This document shows positions 24,181 through 33,790 of a DNA stretch of 64,000 nt, piece after piece. The translations under genes were made by a program, and so were the position numbers. Positions within the stretch are counted from its first letter, which is position 1. Each line of letters opens with the position of its first letter. This DNA comes from JABJAG01 sp038137215 (GTDB lineage Bacteria; Pseudomonadota; Alphaproteobacteria; UBA6615), in assembly GCA_038137215.1 (NCBI GenBank), contig JAYQBG010000007.1, forward strand, positions 1 to 64,000, given 5' to 3'. The notes beneath the pieces are model-generated. The model worked only from the letters and a program-made list of their open reading frames with translations, searched no databases and was not told the DNA's origin.

Positions 24181-26502
24181 CTAACTGTCCCGGCCCCTTG
24201 CCGGCTTCCTGGGTTTCGAATTCTGCAGATCACGCGGCAAGGTCATCGTCACCTCGGCCCCCGTAACGGTCTGTCGGTCGGACAATCGCAACGAGCCGCC
24301 ATGCTGCTCGACAATACGAGCGACAATCGCGAGTCCCAACCCCGTTCCCTTCGAGCGGGTTGTCACATAAGGCTCCGTCAGACGTTCACGTTCCTTGACC
24401 GGCAATCCCCGCCCGTTGTCTTCGATGACAATCGACGCGTTTTCACCCGAGTCGATCAAACGCAACGCAATCCAGCCCTTGGGGAGGTTTTCACCCTCCC
24501 GCCCCCCGATGGCATCGACGGCGTTCTGAAGCAGGTTGGTCAAAGCCTGGCTCATCAGTCCGGCATCACAGTCGATCTTCAGCCCGTCATCGGGCAGCAC
24601 CGTCTCGAAGCTGATATCCCGGTGTGCCTGTTGCTGCAAAAACAGAGAATCACGGCAAATCTTTGCAAGATCGGCCGGCTTGACCACCGGGTTGGGCATC
24701 CGGGCAAATGACGAGAACTCATCGACCATCCGACCGATATCACCGACCTGCCGCACGATCGTATCGGTGCATTGGGCAAAGACCTCGGGATCACTCTGCA
24801 CTTCCTTGAGGTACTTGCGCTTCAGGCGTTCGGCAGAGAGCTGAATCGGCGTGAGCGGGTTCTTGATTTCATGGGCGATCCGGCGTGCAACATCTGCCCA
24901 GGCCGCTGTACGTTGTGCCGATTGAAGTTCAGTCACGTCATCGAAGGTCACAACGAAACCGATCACTTCTTCCTGGGCATCACGTTCCGCTACGATCCGA
25001 ACGCGCAATGTCCGCGTCCCGGCGCCGGTCTCCACGGTTACTTCGTCTTCGACGAGACGATTGGGATCAGAGACTGCGCGATCCACAGCCTCGGCAAAGG
25101 CCGGGATCGTTTCTCCCAGCGGTCGCCCCATCAGCTCCTCAAGTCCCACATCGAGCAGTGCTGTTGCCGGCCGGTTCGGCAAGCTGACCCGGCCGGACCG
25201 GTCCAGCCCGATCACACCGGCCGAAACACCGGCTAGCACAGCCTCGGTGAAACGCCGCCGATCTTCGAGCTGGCGATTGGCTTCGGTCAGTTCCCCGCGC
25301 TGTTCATCCAGTTGGCGCGTCATACGGTTGAAGGCACGCGTCAGCATGCCAATTTCGTCGTCGGACCGGGAGGCCTCTTCCAGCCGAACCCCCAGGTTCC
25401 CCGAACGCACCATCTCTGTCGCATGGACAAGATTGGCAATATGCCGTGACAAGCGGTTTGCGAACCCAAGCCCGACACCCACTGCGGTCAGCAACAACAA
25501 CAAGGTCACCACAACGAAAATGGCGGCCAACTCAAGTTCCAGGCGCGAACGACGGGATTCGGCCTGGGCGTATTCGTTTGCTGCGCGGGTCGTCGTCTCA
25601 CGATACCGCAGGATATTCGGATCGATGAACCGTCCGACATACAGAAACGCCTGGGGGCGCGTGTTCAGGCCGATCAGGGCACGCACCCGATCCTCGTTCT
25701 CACTTGTCAGAACCACTGGTTGCCCACCCGCTGCATCTGCGATGGCCAGCGTGGGCGGCAAATCGAACAGGAGCGACGAGGTGAACCCGGCCCGTGCAAT
25801 CACGCGTCCGCTCTGGTTGAAAATGACGGCGCCGGGCACGGATCGTTTCTCGGCTTCATCCTCGATGATTTCCCGGGCGCGCTGACTGTCGAGTGTCAGT
25901 CCCGGCCAGACAAGATTGAGTTCTGCTGCGATCGCCAGCGCATCGGATCTGATCGTCTCGCGATGTTCATTCAGATAGGCCTCGGAAACCAGGACCGAGC
26001 TTTCAACGGCGGTTCGCACCCTCTCGCTGAACCAGCTCTCGATCACCAGATTGAAAAACAGGGCGGACAGAACGGCCACAACTATGGTTGGTGTGATCGC
26101 AACGACCGAAAACAGCCCGACCAGCCGGATGTGCAGACGTGCACCGGCCAGTCCGGCCCGGCGCTGGACCCAAATCCGGACAAGCCCCAGGCTAACAGCC
26201 GCCCCCAACGCCAGTACCAGGCAGAGGTCGATGATCAAGAAAACGAAGAGCGCGTTCTCACCAAGCCCGAAGGTGGAGTTCCCGGTCAGCGTGAAGAAGG
26301 TCCCCAGACCCGACGCCACAGCGCAGATCATGAGACCGATGACGACCCGGCGTCCGATGCCCGCGCGCTGCCCCCAGGAGAGAAGGTCACGCATCAATCC
26401 GGGTTTGCGGACCACGGAGCCGCCGGGCAAATCCGAAGGCGTCTCCGAAGTCACATACAGACCGAGGCGATGTTCCTTATCGGGAGATAGCTCGTCGCTC
26501 AT
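24181..26502 (-). CDS. ntrY: Sensor histidine kinase NtrY
   Basis: A 773-residue membrane kinase. Helices near 50-75, 85-110 and 125-150 and another at 325-350 frame an extracytoplasmic sensing region. They are followed by a HAMP domain (about 350-400), a PAS domain (about 415-525), a HisKA domain with H544 in RRIAHEIKNPLTPIQ and an HATPase_c domain ending near 765. It controls nitrogen, nitrate-respiration or envelope genes through NtrX in relatives. Confidence 0.95.
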   Translation of the reverse strand: MSDELSPDKEHRLGLYVTSETPSDLPGGSVVRKPGLMRDLLSWGQRAGIGRRVVIGLMICAVASGLGTFFTLTGNSTFGLGENALFVFLIIDLCLVLALGAAVSLGLVRIWVQRRAGLAGARLHIRLVGLFSVVAITPTIVVAVLSALFFNLVIESWFSERVRTAVESSVLVSEAYLNEHRETIRSDALAIAAELNLVWPGLTLDSQRAREIIEDEAEKRSVPGAVIFNQSGRVIARAGFTSSLLFDLPPTLAIADAAGGQPVVLTSENEDRVRALIGLNTRPQAFLYVGRFIDPNILRYRETTTRAANEYAQAESRRSRLELELAAIFVVVTLLLLLTAVGVGLGFANRLSRHIANLVHATEMVRSGNLGVRLEEASRSDDEIGMLTRAFNRMTRQLDEQRGELTEANRQLEDRRRFTEAVLAGVSAGVIGLDRSGRVSLPNRPATALLDVGLEELMGRPLGETIPAFAEAVDRAVSDPNRLVEDEVTVETGAGTRTLRVRIVAERDAQEEVIGFVVTFDDVTELQSAQRTAAWADVARRIAHEIKNPLTPIQLSAERLKRKYLKEVQSDPEVFAQCTDTIVRQVGDIGRMVDEFSSFARMPNPVVKPADLAKICRDSLFLQQQAHRDISFETVLPDDGLKIDCDAGLMSQALTNLLQNAVDAIGGREGENLPKGWIALRLIDSGENASIVIEDNGRGLPVKERERLTEPYVTTRSKGTGLGLAIVARIVEQHGGSLRLSDRQTVTGAEVTMTLPRDLQNSKPRKPARGRDS

Positions 26503-26572
26503 CAGATGCTCGATAACACATGTGCGATTCCGCGCTCGATACCAAGCATATCCGCGTATAGCGCACCAATGG

Positions 26573-28021
26573 TTATTTTACGCTGCGCACCACATCAATG
26601 TCTAACTCGCGGATTTTCTTGCGCAATGTATTGCGATTGAGGCCGAGCAGGCTGGCCGCCTGGACCTGATTGCCGCGTGTTGCCTCAAGGGCGAGACTGA
26701 TCAGCGGGCGCTCCATCTCATTAAGCACACGACCATAGAGCCCGGCGGCCGGCAAACCGTCCCGATGGGCCGAGAAATAGGTGCGCAGATGCCGTTCGAT
26801 GGCATCGGAAAGCGATTCCTCATCTGCTGCCGCTTCTGCCGCTGAGCCCGGCGCAGACTGAGCCAGTTCGGCTTCAACGGTTTCCAGTGTGATGACGTCC
26901 TGGGTGTAAAGCGCCGACAAACGCTGCACGAGGTTTTCCAGTTCACGGACATTCCCCGGCCAGCGGTAGTCCTGCAGCCGTGCCATAGCGTCGGGTACGA
27001 GGGTCTTGGCAGGCATCCCGTCGGCCTCGGCGCGCGAGAGGAAATGTGTGATCAGCTCCGGGATGTCTTCCGACCGTTCGCGCAGAGGCGGAATCCGCAA
27101 GGGCACAACGTTCAGCCGGTAATAAAGGTCTTCGCGAAAGAGTCCCTGCCGCACAGCGGTGCGCAAATCCCGATGGGTTGCGGCAATGATCCGCACATTG
27201 GTCGAAATCGCCATCCGGCCACCGACCGTCGTGTACTCCCCTTCCTGCAGAACACGCAGCAACCGGGTCTGCGCCTCGATCGGCATATCACCGATTTCAT
27301 CGAGAAAGAGCGATCCGCCCTCCGCCTGTTCGAAACGCCCGGCATAACGGTTCGTCGCCCCTGTGAAGGCGCCTTTCTCATGACCGAATAATTCGCTCTC
27401 GATGAGTTCACGCGGAATGGCAGCCATGTTGATGGCCACAAAGGGCCCGAAACGGCGTTTGCCGTAGTCATGCAGCGCACGGGCTACGAGTTCCTTGCCG
27501 GTCCCTGATTCACCGGTGATCATCACGGTCAGATCCGTGTTCATCAGCCGCGCGAGCACGCGATAGATGTCCTGCATGGCCGCCGAACGGCCGATTAGGG
27601 GCAGTTCCTCTTCGTCAGCAGGGTGATCTGCGGCACTGGACCCGCTGCGCGCTTCGCGTTCGGTCAAAGCACGCTGCACCACCTCTACGACTTCCTTCAG
27701 GTCGAAGGGTTTGGGCAGATACTCGAACGCTCCACGCTCGGTCGCCCGCACCGCAGTCAGAAGCGTGTTCTGGGCACTCATCACGATAATACGAAGATCG
27801 GGTCGTATCTTTCGAATGCGGGGAATGAGATCGAGCCCGTTTTCATCGGGCATCACCACATCGGTGATGACGAGATCCCCTTCGCCGTCCGAGACCCAGC
27901 GCCAGAGATTTGCCGCCGTGCCTGTTGTGCGGACGTCATGCCCGGCACGCCCGAGCGCCTGACTCAGAACCGTGCGTATGCTGCGGTCATCATCCGCCAC
28001 AAGAATTGTCGAGCTGCTCAT
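26573..28021 (-). CDS. ntrC: Nitrogen regulation response regulator NtrC (NR-I)
   Basis: A 482-residue sigma-54 activator. Receiver phosphoacceptor D54, Walker A GESGTGKE (170-177), the sigma-54-contacting GAFTGA (217-222) and a C-terminal Fis-type helix-turn-helix (QAASLLGLNRNTLRKKI) are all intact. Its ATG overlaps the ntrB stop, so the pair is translationally coupled. A 70-base gap separates it from ntrY. Confidence 0.96.
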   Translation of the reverse strand: MSSSTILVADDDRSIRTVLSQALGRAGHDVRTTGTAANLWRWVSDGEGDLVITDVVMPDENGLDLIPRIRKIRPDLRIIVMSAQNTLLTAVRATERGAFEYLPKPFDLKEVVEVVQRALTEREARSGSSAADHPADEEELPLIGRSAAMQDIYRVLARLMNTDLTVMITGESGTGKELVARALHDYGKRRFGPFVAINMAAIPRELIESELFGHEKGAFTGATNRYAGRFEQAEGGSLFLDEIGDMPIEAQTRLLRVLQEGEYTTVGGRMAISTNVRIIAATHRDLRTAVRQGLFREDLYYRLNVVPLRIPPLRERSEDIPELITHFLSRAEADGMPAKTLVPDAMARLQDYRWPGNVRELENLVQRLSALYTQDVITLETVEAELAQSAPGSAAEAAADEESLSDAIERHLRTYFSAHRDGLPAAGLYGRVLNEMERPLISLALEATRGNQVQAASLLGLNRNTLRKKIRELDIDVVRSVK

Positions 28022-29142
28022 GATGTCTGAACTTTCGGGCTGGTTTCCATGGGAAGCATGACCTTGAAAGCTGTCCCGCCTTCATCACTGTCGAGATCAA
28101 TGACACCGCCATGATCGCCGACGAGCTTGGCGACCAGAGCCAGACCAAGGCCTGTTCCGTTCTTCTTGGTGGTGACAAACGGATCGAAGAGGAACGGCTG
28201 AACGTCCGGCGGCACGCCGGTCCCGTTGTCGCGAACCGTGATTTCAATTGGCAAATCCACACGTTCTCCGCTTCCCGGTATGGAGAGGCGCATACCGTGG
28301 CGATACCGGGTTTCAAGCGTGATCTCGCCGCGATTAGCCGGCACGGCTTCGGCTGCGTTTTTCACCAGATTGAGGAAAATCTGGATCAATTGATCCTGGT
28401 TGCCATGGACGAACGGCAGGGACGGATCAAACACGGCATCGAAGGTGACGTGACGCCCGAAACCGTTCTCTGCAATCTTTTTGACACGATCGAGCACCTC
28501 GTGAATGTTCACCGCGCTGCGTTCGGGCAGTCGCTCATCGGAAAACGCCTCCATCCGATTGACCAGAGCAACAATCCGGTCCGCTTCCTCGCAGATCAGC
28601 TGCGTCAGTTCGCGTGACTCATCATCGGCTTCGTCTTCCAGCAATTGGGCCGCGCCGCGGATACCCGAGAGCGGATTTTTCACTTCGTGCGCCAGCATCG
28701 ACGCCATAGCCGTTACTGAACGGGCAGCCCCGCGATGCACCAGTTGGCGATCAATATGCTGAGCGAGTATTTGTTCGCGCAGCGAAAGAACGATCAGCCC
28801 CTGACTGTCGAACCAGGGCTGTGCCTGCACTGAAACTTCACGCTCTTCCAGGCGCGGACCGTAAAGCCGCACACTTCGTTCGGAATAGCTCGCGCTTTCG
28901 TTTCGTGACTTTTCCAATATGAAAAACAAGGGGTTGTCGGGCGATATGAACTCTTCGAGAGAGTTCCCGATCAACATAAACGCGCCCATACCGAGCATTT
29001 GCTCACCGGCATAGTTTACGTAACGAATTTCATTCCCTTCACCGACAGCAATCACGGCATCGCTGAGAAGATTGAGGATGGCCGACGGATCGATATCCGT
29101 CAGCGGCTCTGCAAGTCGAGTGTTGGGCAACCGGGTCATCAC
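28018..29142 (-). CDS. ntrB: Nitrogen regulation sensor kinase NtrB (NR-II)
   Basis: A 374-residue soluble histidine kinase/phosphatase. The PAS domain is at about 20-125, H152 lies in MLAHEVKNPLSGIRGAAQLL, and the HATPase_c domain has the DNGTGVPPD and TTKKNGTGLGLALV nucleotide-binding boxes. It responds to PII (GlnB) and 2-oxoglutarate in relatives. It overlaps dusB by four bases upstream and ntrC by four bases downstream. Confidence 0.95.
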   Translation of the reverse strand: MMTRLPNTRLAEPLTDIDPSAILNLLSDAVIAVGEGNEIRYVNYAGEQMLGMGAFMLIGNSLEEFISPDNPLFFILEKSRNESASYSERSVRLYGPRLEEREVSVQAQPWFDSQGLIVLSLREQILAQHIDRQLVHRGAARSVTAMASMLAHEVKNPLSGIRGAAQLLEDEADDESRELTQLICEEADRIVALVNRMEAFSDERLPERSAVNIHEVLDRVKKIAENGFGRHVTFDAVFDPSLPFVHGNQDQLIQIFLNLVKNAAEAVPANRGEITLETRYRHGMRLSIPGSGERVDLPIEITVRDNGTGVPPDVQPFLFDPFVTTKKNGTGLGLALVAKLVGDHGGVIDLDSDEGGTAFKVMLPMETSPKVQTS

Positions 29143-30140
29143 GTCACGCTTATTGCAGCTGCATCGCGGAACATCGTCAGTTCACGCGCGATCACAGCGG
29201 GATCGAGAGTGTTGTTCACAACATTCCGGAACTCCGCCGCACCGGGTACGCCGGTGAGGTACCAGCCGATATGTTTCCGGGCGTTGCGAATTCCGACACT
29301 GGCACCATAAAGCGCCATCATCTCGTCGAGATGCTCGCGCATGATCGACCACCTCTCCTGAATGTCGGGCTGATCGCGCACCTCACCCCTTGCGAGAAAA
29401 TGCGCCACATCGCCGGGGAACCACGGGCGGCCCTGCGATGCCCGCCCAATCATGACGGCATCGGCGCGCGTGACCGCGCGGCAGCGCACCGCATCCTCGA
29501 CACTGCGGATATCCCCGTTGGCGATCAGGGGAATCGAGACCGCTTCTTTCACGCGCGCAATGTAGTTCCAGTCCGCCGTCCCCGTGTAAAAATCGCATCG
29601 GGTTCGGCCATGGACCGTCAGCATGGCGACGCCGAGATCCTCGGCAATCCGTGCCAGTTCGATCCCGTTACGGCTTGACGCATCCCAGCCGGTCCGCATC
29701 TTGACGCTGACCGGAACATCCACGGCCCGCACGACAGCATCCATGATCGCCGTCGCCAGGGGCACATCGCGCATCAGAGCCGACCCGGTCGCCTTCTTGA
29801 CCACCTTCTTTGCTGGACAACCAAAGTTGATATCGACAATGTCTGCGCCACGATCGACTGCCAGCCGGGCGGCGTCGGCCATGACATCCGGCTCCGTACC
29901 GGCAAGCTGGATGCTGACGGGTCCCGCATCGGCATCGAACAGCATGCGCCGCGCCGACTGCCGGGACTCCCTGAGCATCTCGCGACTGGCCACCATCTCG
30001 GAAACAAGCAGGCCCACGCCAAAACGCGCGGCCAGCCGGCGAAACGGCAAATCGCTGACCCCGGACATGGGTGCCAGAACGACCCGATTGGGAATCTTGA
30101 CCGGACCTACGAATAGTGGATCAAATTCTATCGCGCTCAT
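29139..30140 (-). CDS. dusB: tRNA-dihydrouridine synthase DusB
   Basis: A 333-residue FMN enzyme reducing uridine in the tRNA D-loop; also called nifR3 when upstream of ntrBC. The TIM barrel begins VLAPMSGVSDLPFRRL. The catalytic cysteine C108 lies in NFGCPAKKVVKKATGSAL. The FMN phosphate site includes the ANGDIRS segment. It opens the dusB-ntrB-ntrC transcript, with a repeated octamer just upstream. Confidence 0.95.
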   Translation of the reverse strand: MSAIEFDPLFVGPVKIPNRVVLAPMSGVSDLPFRRLAARFGVGLLVSEMVASREMLRESRQSARRMLFDADAGPVSIQLAGTEPDVMADAARLAVDRGADIVDINFGCPAKKVVKKATGSALMRDVPLATAIMDAVVRAVDVPVSVKMRTGWDASSRNGIELARIAEDLGVAMLTVHGRTRCDFYTGTADWNYIARVKEAVSIPLIANGDIRSVEDAVRCRAVTRADAVMIGRASQGRPWFPGDVAHFLARGEVRDQPDIQERWSIMREHLDEMMALYGASVGIRNARKHIGWYLTGVPGAAEFRNVVNNTLDPAVIARELTMFRDAAAISVT

Positions 30141-30178
30141 TTGCCTAATAAATATGCAAAACGAAAAATTGGTTATTG

Positions 30179-30205
30179 ATTGTGCAGTCTAGGCAAAATT
30201 GTGCA
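30179..30205. repeat. Direct repeat ATTGTGCA x2 upstream of dusB-ntrBC
   Basis: The octamer ATTGTGCA occurs at 30179-30186 and again at 30198-30205, 19 bases apart, about 40-65 bases upstream of the dusB start. On the transcribed strand it reads TGCACAAT. The placement suggests a regulator site, but direct orientation does not fit the palindromic NtrC consensus. Confidence 0.4.
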
Positions 30206-30231
30206 ACGCAACAAGCCCCTTCCGTGCACCC

Positions 30232-31044
30232 CTACGAAAGAATTACATCTGTCACAAATTTTACGCCGGGAAAGGCGAGCGTCATCAGCAGATAGCTGAT
30301 CAAAACCAGCTGGGCTGCACGCCGCCCGCGCAATCCGCTGCTCTGCTGCAGCAGAAGCAAAATACCGAGGAGCAGGAAGGCGGCGACCGACAGCACCGTC
30401 TTGTGATCGAACACGATCACCAAGCCGCTCTCCACAAACTGTGTTGCCGCCCCGCTGAGAAGACCAGCAGCAAGAACCAGCTCTGCAGCAATCAAAAGCC
30501 GGAATTGCAACCGTTCACCATCCGCAACCGCCGGAAGTGCTCCGATCCACAGCGATGTATCGCGTTTGCGCAGGGCACGTTCTTTCAACCACACCGAAAA
30601 TCCCGCCGTCGCCGCCACGGTAATCAGGGCATAGGTGACAACCGAAACACCGATATGAATTTGCAACCAAGTGGTCATGCCAACGCCAAGCGTGCGCCCT
30701 CCGGGAACCGAGGACCACAACAGCGCAATCAGCGCCAACAGCAGGAGATATGGAAGCAGCAACGGCCGCAATTGCCGCGCGGCAACCGAGAAAAGCGATA
30801 CCAGAAAATACACCAGCATCGTGGACGCTATGATTGTCCAAAGTGTCGTACTAAACCCCGTACGCCAGACCCCCTCGCCCGCAGCGACTTCGAGCGCGAT
30901 GGGACCAACAGCCGCGATCCCAAGGAGTAGCCAGAACTGCACTCCGTACACGGCTGCACCCTGCCCGTCACGCCGTGGGCGGTACACGGCAGCGGGCAAC
31001 AGGGTGATCAGTGCTGCAAGGCCAAAGAGGAGGGAACCGTTCAT
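30232..31044 (-). CDS. Cytochrome c assembly-type membrane protein (CcsA/YpjD/HemX-like)
   Basis: About 270 residues with eight hydrophobic helices. The conserved histidine segments WLQIHIGVSVVTYALI and VIVFDHKTVLSV match the heme-handling core of the CcsA/YpjD family. The ATG at 31044 begins at the first helix, and longer upstream starts add a non-conserved hydrophilic stretch. It is divergent from ispDF. In relatives a similar gene lies beside ffh. Its exact role in heme delivery is unproven. Confidence 0.83.
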   Translation of the reverse strand: MNGSLLFGLAALITLLPAAVYRPRRDGQGAAVYGVQFWLLLGIAAVGPIALEVAAGEGVWRTGFSTTLWTIIASTMLVYFLVSLFSVAARQLRPLLLPYLLLLALIALLWSSVPGGRTLGVGMTTWLQIHIGVSVVTYALITVAATAGFSVWLKERALRKRDTSLWIGALPAVADGERLQFRLLIAAELVLAAGLLSGAATQFVESGLVIVFDHKTVLSVAAFLLLGILLLLQQSSGLRGRRAAQLVLISYLLMTLAFPGVKFVTDVILS

Positions 31045-31167
31045 AGGGGCATCATAGTCCCGCACGATTGACGGGTCACTTTCTGCGCGCACACATATTT
31101 TTAGCCACCTTGGCAACAACGAAGCGTGCGATTAACGTGCCGCGACCCCTTCCTCGAAGGATCGAAT

Positions 31168-32325
31168 GTGAGCAAAACCACAGCCCTTATTGTCGCCGCG
31201 GGCCGAAGCCTTCGGATGACCGGCGATGTTCCGAAACAGTACCGGCAGCTCGCAGGACGCATGGTTCTCCGACACTCGCTTCGGGTGTTCGAGAATCATC
31301 CGGCCGTGGACCAGGTCGTGACCGTCATTCATCCTGACGATGAAGGCCTGTATAGCGAGGCTGCCCAAGGCATGAACCTGGCACCCGCTGTACATGGTGG
31401 CGCGACACGACAGGACTCAGTCCGGCACGGGCTCGAGGCGCTGTCCGGGACGGGCGAACCTGTCAGGGTCTTGATTCACGACGGAGCCCGGCCCTTTGTT
31501 TCTGACAACCTGATTGACCGTGTGATCGAAGCCCTCGAGACTCATGATGCAGTAATCCCGGCTCTGGACGTTCACGACACCCTAAAACGCGCCGATGACG
31601 CACGGGTCGGTGAAACCGTCGATCGCAACAACCTGATCCGGGCGCAGACTCCCCAGGGATTTTCCTTCCGGGTTATTCTGGAAGCTCATCGCAATTGTGC
31701 GAGAAAATCGCTCACCGATGATGCGGCCGTTGCCGAGGCATCGGGTGTTCATGTCGCGACTGTGCCGGGTGCCGAGGAGAACTTTAAAATCACTCAAGAC
31801 GAAGACCTCCGACGCGCGGAAAATATCATTGGCAGAGACCGGGAGACATGTGTCGGGACCGGGTTTGATGTGCATCGTTTCGAAGCCGGAAAGCATGTCA
31901 GGCTGGGCGGGGTGGATATTCCGCACGGCCGGGCTCTTGCCGGTCATTCCGATGCGGATGTGGCACTTCACGCGCTTACCGATGCACTTCTTGGCGCCAT
32001 GGGCGACGGCGATATCGGGTCCCACTTTCCGCCGAGCGATCCGAAATGGAAGAATGCCGATTCTGCACAATTTCTGGAACACGCCGTCGCACGTCTCGAC
32101 GCGATCGACGGGCGCCTGATTCATGCCGACCTGACGGTCATCTGTGAAGCACCGCGCATCGGTCCGCACCGCGACGCTATGCGCACACGCATCGCTGATA
32201 TTCTGCGGACGACTGAGTCCCGGATATCTGTGAAGGCGACCACGACCGAGGGACTCGGATTTACCGGGCGCGCCGAAGGCATCGCAGCGCAGGCCGCTGT
32301 CACAATCAGTCTCCCGCTCCGATGA
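31168..32325 (+). CDS. ispDF: Bifunctional IspD/IspF of the MEP isoprenoid pathway
   Basis: A 385-residue fusion typical of alphaproteobacteria. Residues 1-225 are MEP cytidylyltransferase (IspD): VAAGRSLRM...PKQY nucleotide loop, with serine at a usually glycine position. Residues 228-385 are 2C-methyl-D-erythritol 2,4-cyclodiphosphate synthase (IspF): DVH (234-236) and H268 for zinc, plus AMGDGDIGSHFPPSD. The GTG at 31168 follows GAAGG. The stop overlaps pgpA (ATGA). Confidence 0.95.
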   Translation: MSKTTALIVAAGRSLRMTGDVPKQYRQLAGRMVLRHSLRVFENHPAVDQVVTVIHPDDEGLYSEAAQGMNLAPAVHGGATRQDSVRHGLEALSGTGEPVRVLIHDGARPFVSDNLIDRVIEALETHDAVIPALDVHDTLKRADDARVGETVDRNNLIRAQTPQGFSFRVILEAHRNCARKSLTDDAAVAEASGVHVATVPGAEENFKITQDEDLRRAENIIGRDRETCVGTGFDVHRFEAGKHVRLGGVDIPHGRALAGHSDADVALHALTDALLGAMGDGDIGSHFPPSDPKWKNADSAQFLEHAVARLDAIDGRLIHADLTVICEAPRIGPHRDAMRTRIADILRTTESRISVKATTTEGLGFTGRAEGIAAQAAVTISLPLR

Positions 32326-32834
32326 ACGAACACCCAAGCCCGGCCCCGAACCCGTCCGAACCACGCCTGGCCCGCATCATCGCCACATGGTTCGGCGCCC
32401 TGCCCGGCGCACCCGGCACCTGGGGTTCACTGGCCGCCCTGCCCTTAGCCGTGATCATTGTCTTTCTGGGCGGTCAGACCCTGCTGGCGGCGTTTGTCCT
32501 GATCGCCTTCATTGCCGGGGTTTGGGCGTCGGGAAAGCTTGCCAGGTTTCATCGGCTGGAAGACCCCCAACGAGTTGTGATTGATGAGGTGGCGGGCCAG
32601 TGGCTTGCCATCCTTCCGGTCGCACTGGACTGGCGCTACTACCTGGTCGCCTTCCTGCTGTTCCGTTTCCTCGATATCACCAAACCCTGGCCCCTCAAGA
32701 ATTTTGAGCGCATGCCGGGCGGCCTCGGCATCATGGCCGATGATATCGGCGCCGGCGTCTATGCCGGAATTCTGACCTGGCTGATCGCGTTCTGGCTCGG
32801 GACCGCCGGAACACTTCCCTCTCTCTTCGGATAA
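32322..32834 (+). CDS. pgpA: Phosphatidylglycerophosphatase A
   Basis: A 170-residue inner-membrane enzyme that dephosphorylates phosphatidylglycerol phosphate. It has the PGAPGTWGSLAALPLA loop, the DEVAGQW motif (about residues 87-93) and FLDITKPWPLKNFER, all PgpA hallmarks, with four hydrophobic segments. It is coupled to ispDF and followed after six bases by the cinA-type gene, a common alphaproteobacterial order. Confidence 0.94.
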   Translation: MNEHPSPAPNPSEPRLARIIATWFGALPGAPGTWGSLAALPLAVIIVFLGGQTLLAAFVLIAFIAGVWASGKLARFHRLEDPQRVVIDEVAGQWLAILPVALDWRYYLVAFLLFRFLDITKPWPLKNFERMPGGLGIMADDIGAGVYAGILTWLIAFWLGTAGTLPSLFG

Positions 32835-32840
32835 TCCATC

Positions 32841-33335
32841 ATGTTCGACACACAATTGCTGGCCGATGCCGCAGAGCTTCTGGAACTCTGCCGGCGCGCA
32901 AAACTGAAGATCGCCACAGCAGAATCCTGTACCGGCGGACTGATCGCCGGTTGCCTGACGGAAATCGCGGGATCCTCCGATGTGGTCGAACGGGGCTTCG
33001 TCACCTATTCCAACGAAGCCAAGAACGAGATGCTCGGCGTTCCCAAGATGCTGATCAACCTGCACGGGGCTGTCAGCGAAAAGGTGGCCGTCGCCATGGC
33101 CGAGGGGGCCCTGGCCAAATCTCTCGCGGATATCTCCATTGCGGTCACCGGCGTGGCCGGTCCCGGTGGAGGCTCGAAGGAGAAGCCGGTCGGGCTGGTA
33201 CATTTTGCCTGTGCCGGTCGCGGGCGCCCCACGGTCGTGAACCATCAGGTCTTCCCCGGCGACCGCGCCGATGTACGTGACGCGACAGTCCAGACCGCCT
33301 TCACAATGCTGCGTCGCGCAGCCACCTTGGGCTGA
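32841..33335 (+). CDS. pncC: CinA-family nicotinamide-nucleotide amidohydrolase (PncC type)
   Basis: A 164-residue stand-alone CinA C-terminal domain, hydrolysing NMN to nicotinate mononucleotide in pyridine nucleotide recycling. The catalytic serine lies in ATAESCTGGLIAG, the lysine in SNEAKNEMLGV, and the VTGVAGPGGGSKEKPVGLV loop is intact. The N-terminal competence-damage domain of long CinA is absent. Confidence 0.9.
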   Translation: MFDTQLLADAAELLELCRRAKLKIATAESCTGGLIAGCLTEIAGSSDVVERGFVTYSNEAKNEMLGVPKMLINLHGAVSEKVAVAMAEGALAKSLADISIAVTGVAGPGGGSKEKPVGLVHFACAGRGRPTVVNHQVFPGDRADVRDATVQTAFTMLRRAATLG

Positions 33336-33340
33336 CGCCT

Positions 33341-33787
33341 ATGGCCAACCGTGACACCAATCAGGCCGCCTTCGACAGCCGCGACTTCTCGCCGATTTTC
33401 GATCATGTCTCGATCGGCGTGAACGATATCAAAGCCGCCTGCAGCTTTTACAAGCCCTGCCTAGCAGCGCTGGGGCTCGAAGTGGTGATGGACAAGGGCT
33501 TTGCCGTGGCCTTCGGCGATGGTTCCGGCCGTCAGTGGCTGTGGATCAGCAAACCGATCGACAAGGGCCAGCCGGTTACCCGGAACAACGGTGCGCATTT
33601 CGCGCTGATCGCCCCAGACCGGGCGACTGTTCGGGCCTTCTATGACGCAGCGATGGCCCATGGCGGCACAGATGCCGGCGCGCCCGGGCTTCGGCCGGAA
33701 TACATTCCCACCTATTACGGTGCCTTCGTGCTGGATCCGGACGGCAACAAGATCGAAGCGGTCTGCCGGAAAGCAGAAGAGGCCTGA
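33341..33787 (+). CDS. VOC-family (glyoxalase-like) protein
   Basis: A 148-residue protein with one complete VOC module pair: FDHVSIGVNDIKAACSFY at the start, AHFALIAPDRATVRAFYDAA in the middle and GAFVLDPDGNKIEAVC at the end. H20 and E142 of these motifs could bind a metal. Five bases separate it from pncC, so it likely belongs to the ispDF operon. The substrate is unknown. Confidence 0.85.
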   Translation: MANRDTNQAAFDSRDFSPIFDHVSIGVNDIKAACSFYKPCLAALGLEVVMDKGFAVAFGDGSGRQWLWISKPIDKGQPVTRNNGAHFALIAPDRATVRAFYDAAMAHGGTDAGAPGLRPEYIPTYYGAFVLDPDGNKIEAVCRKAEEA

Positions 33788-33790
33788 ACC

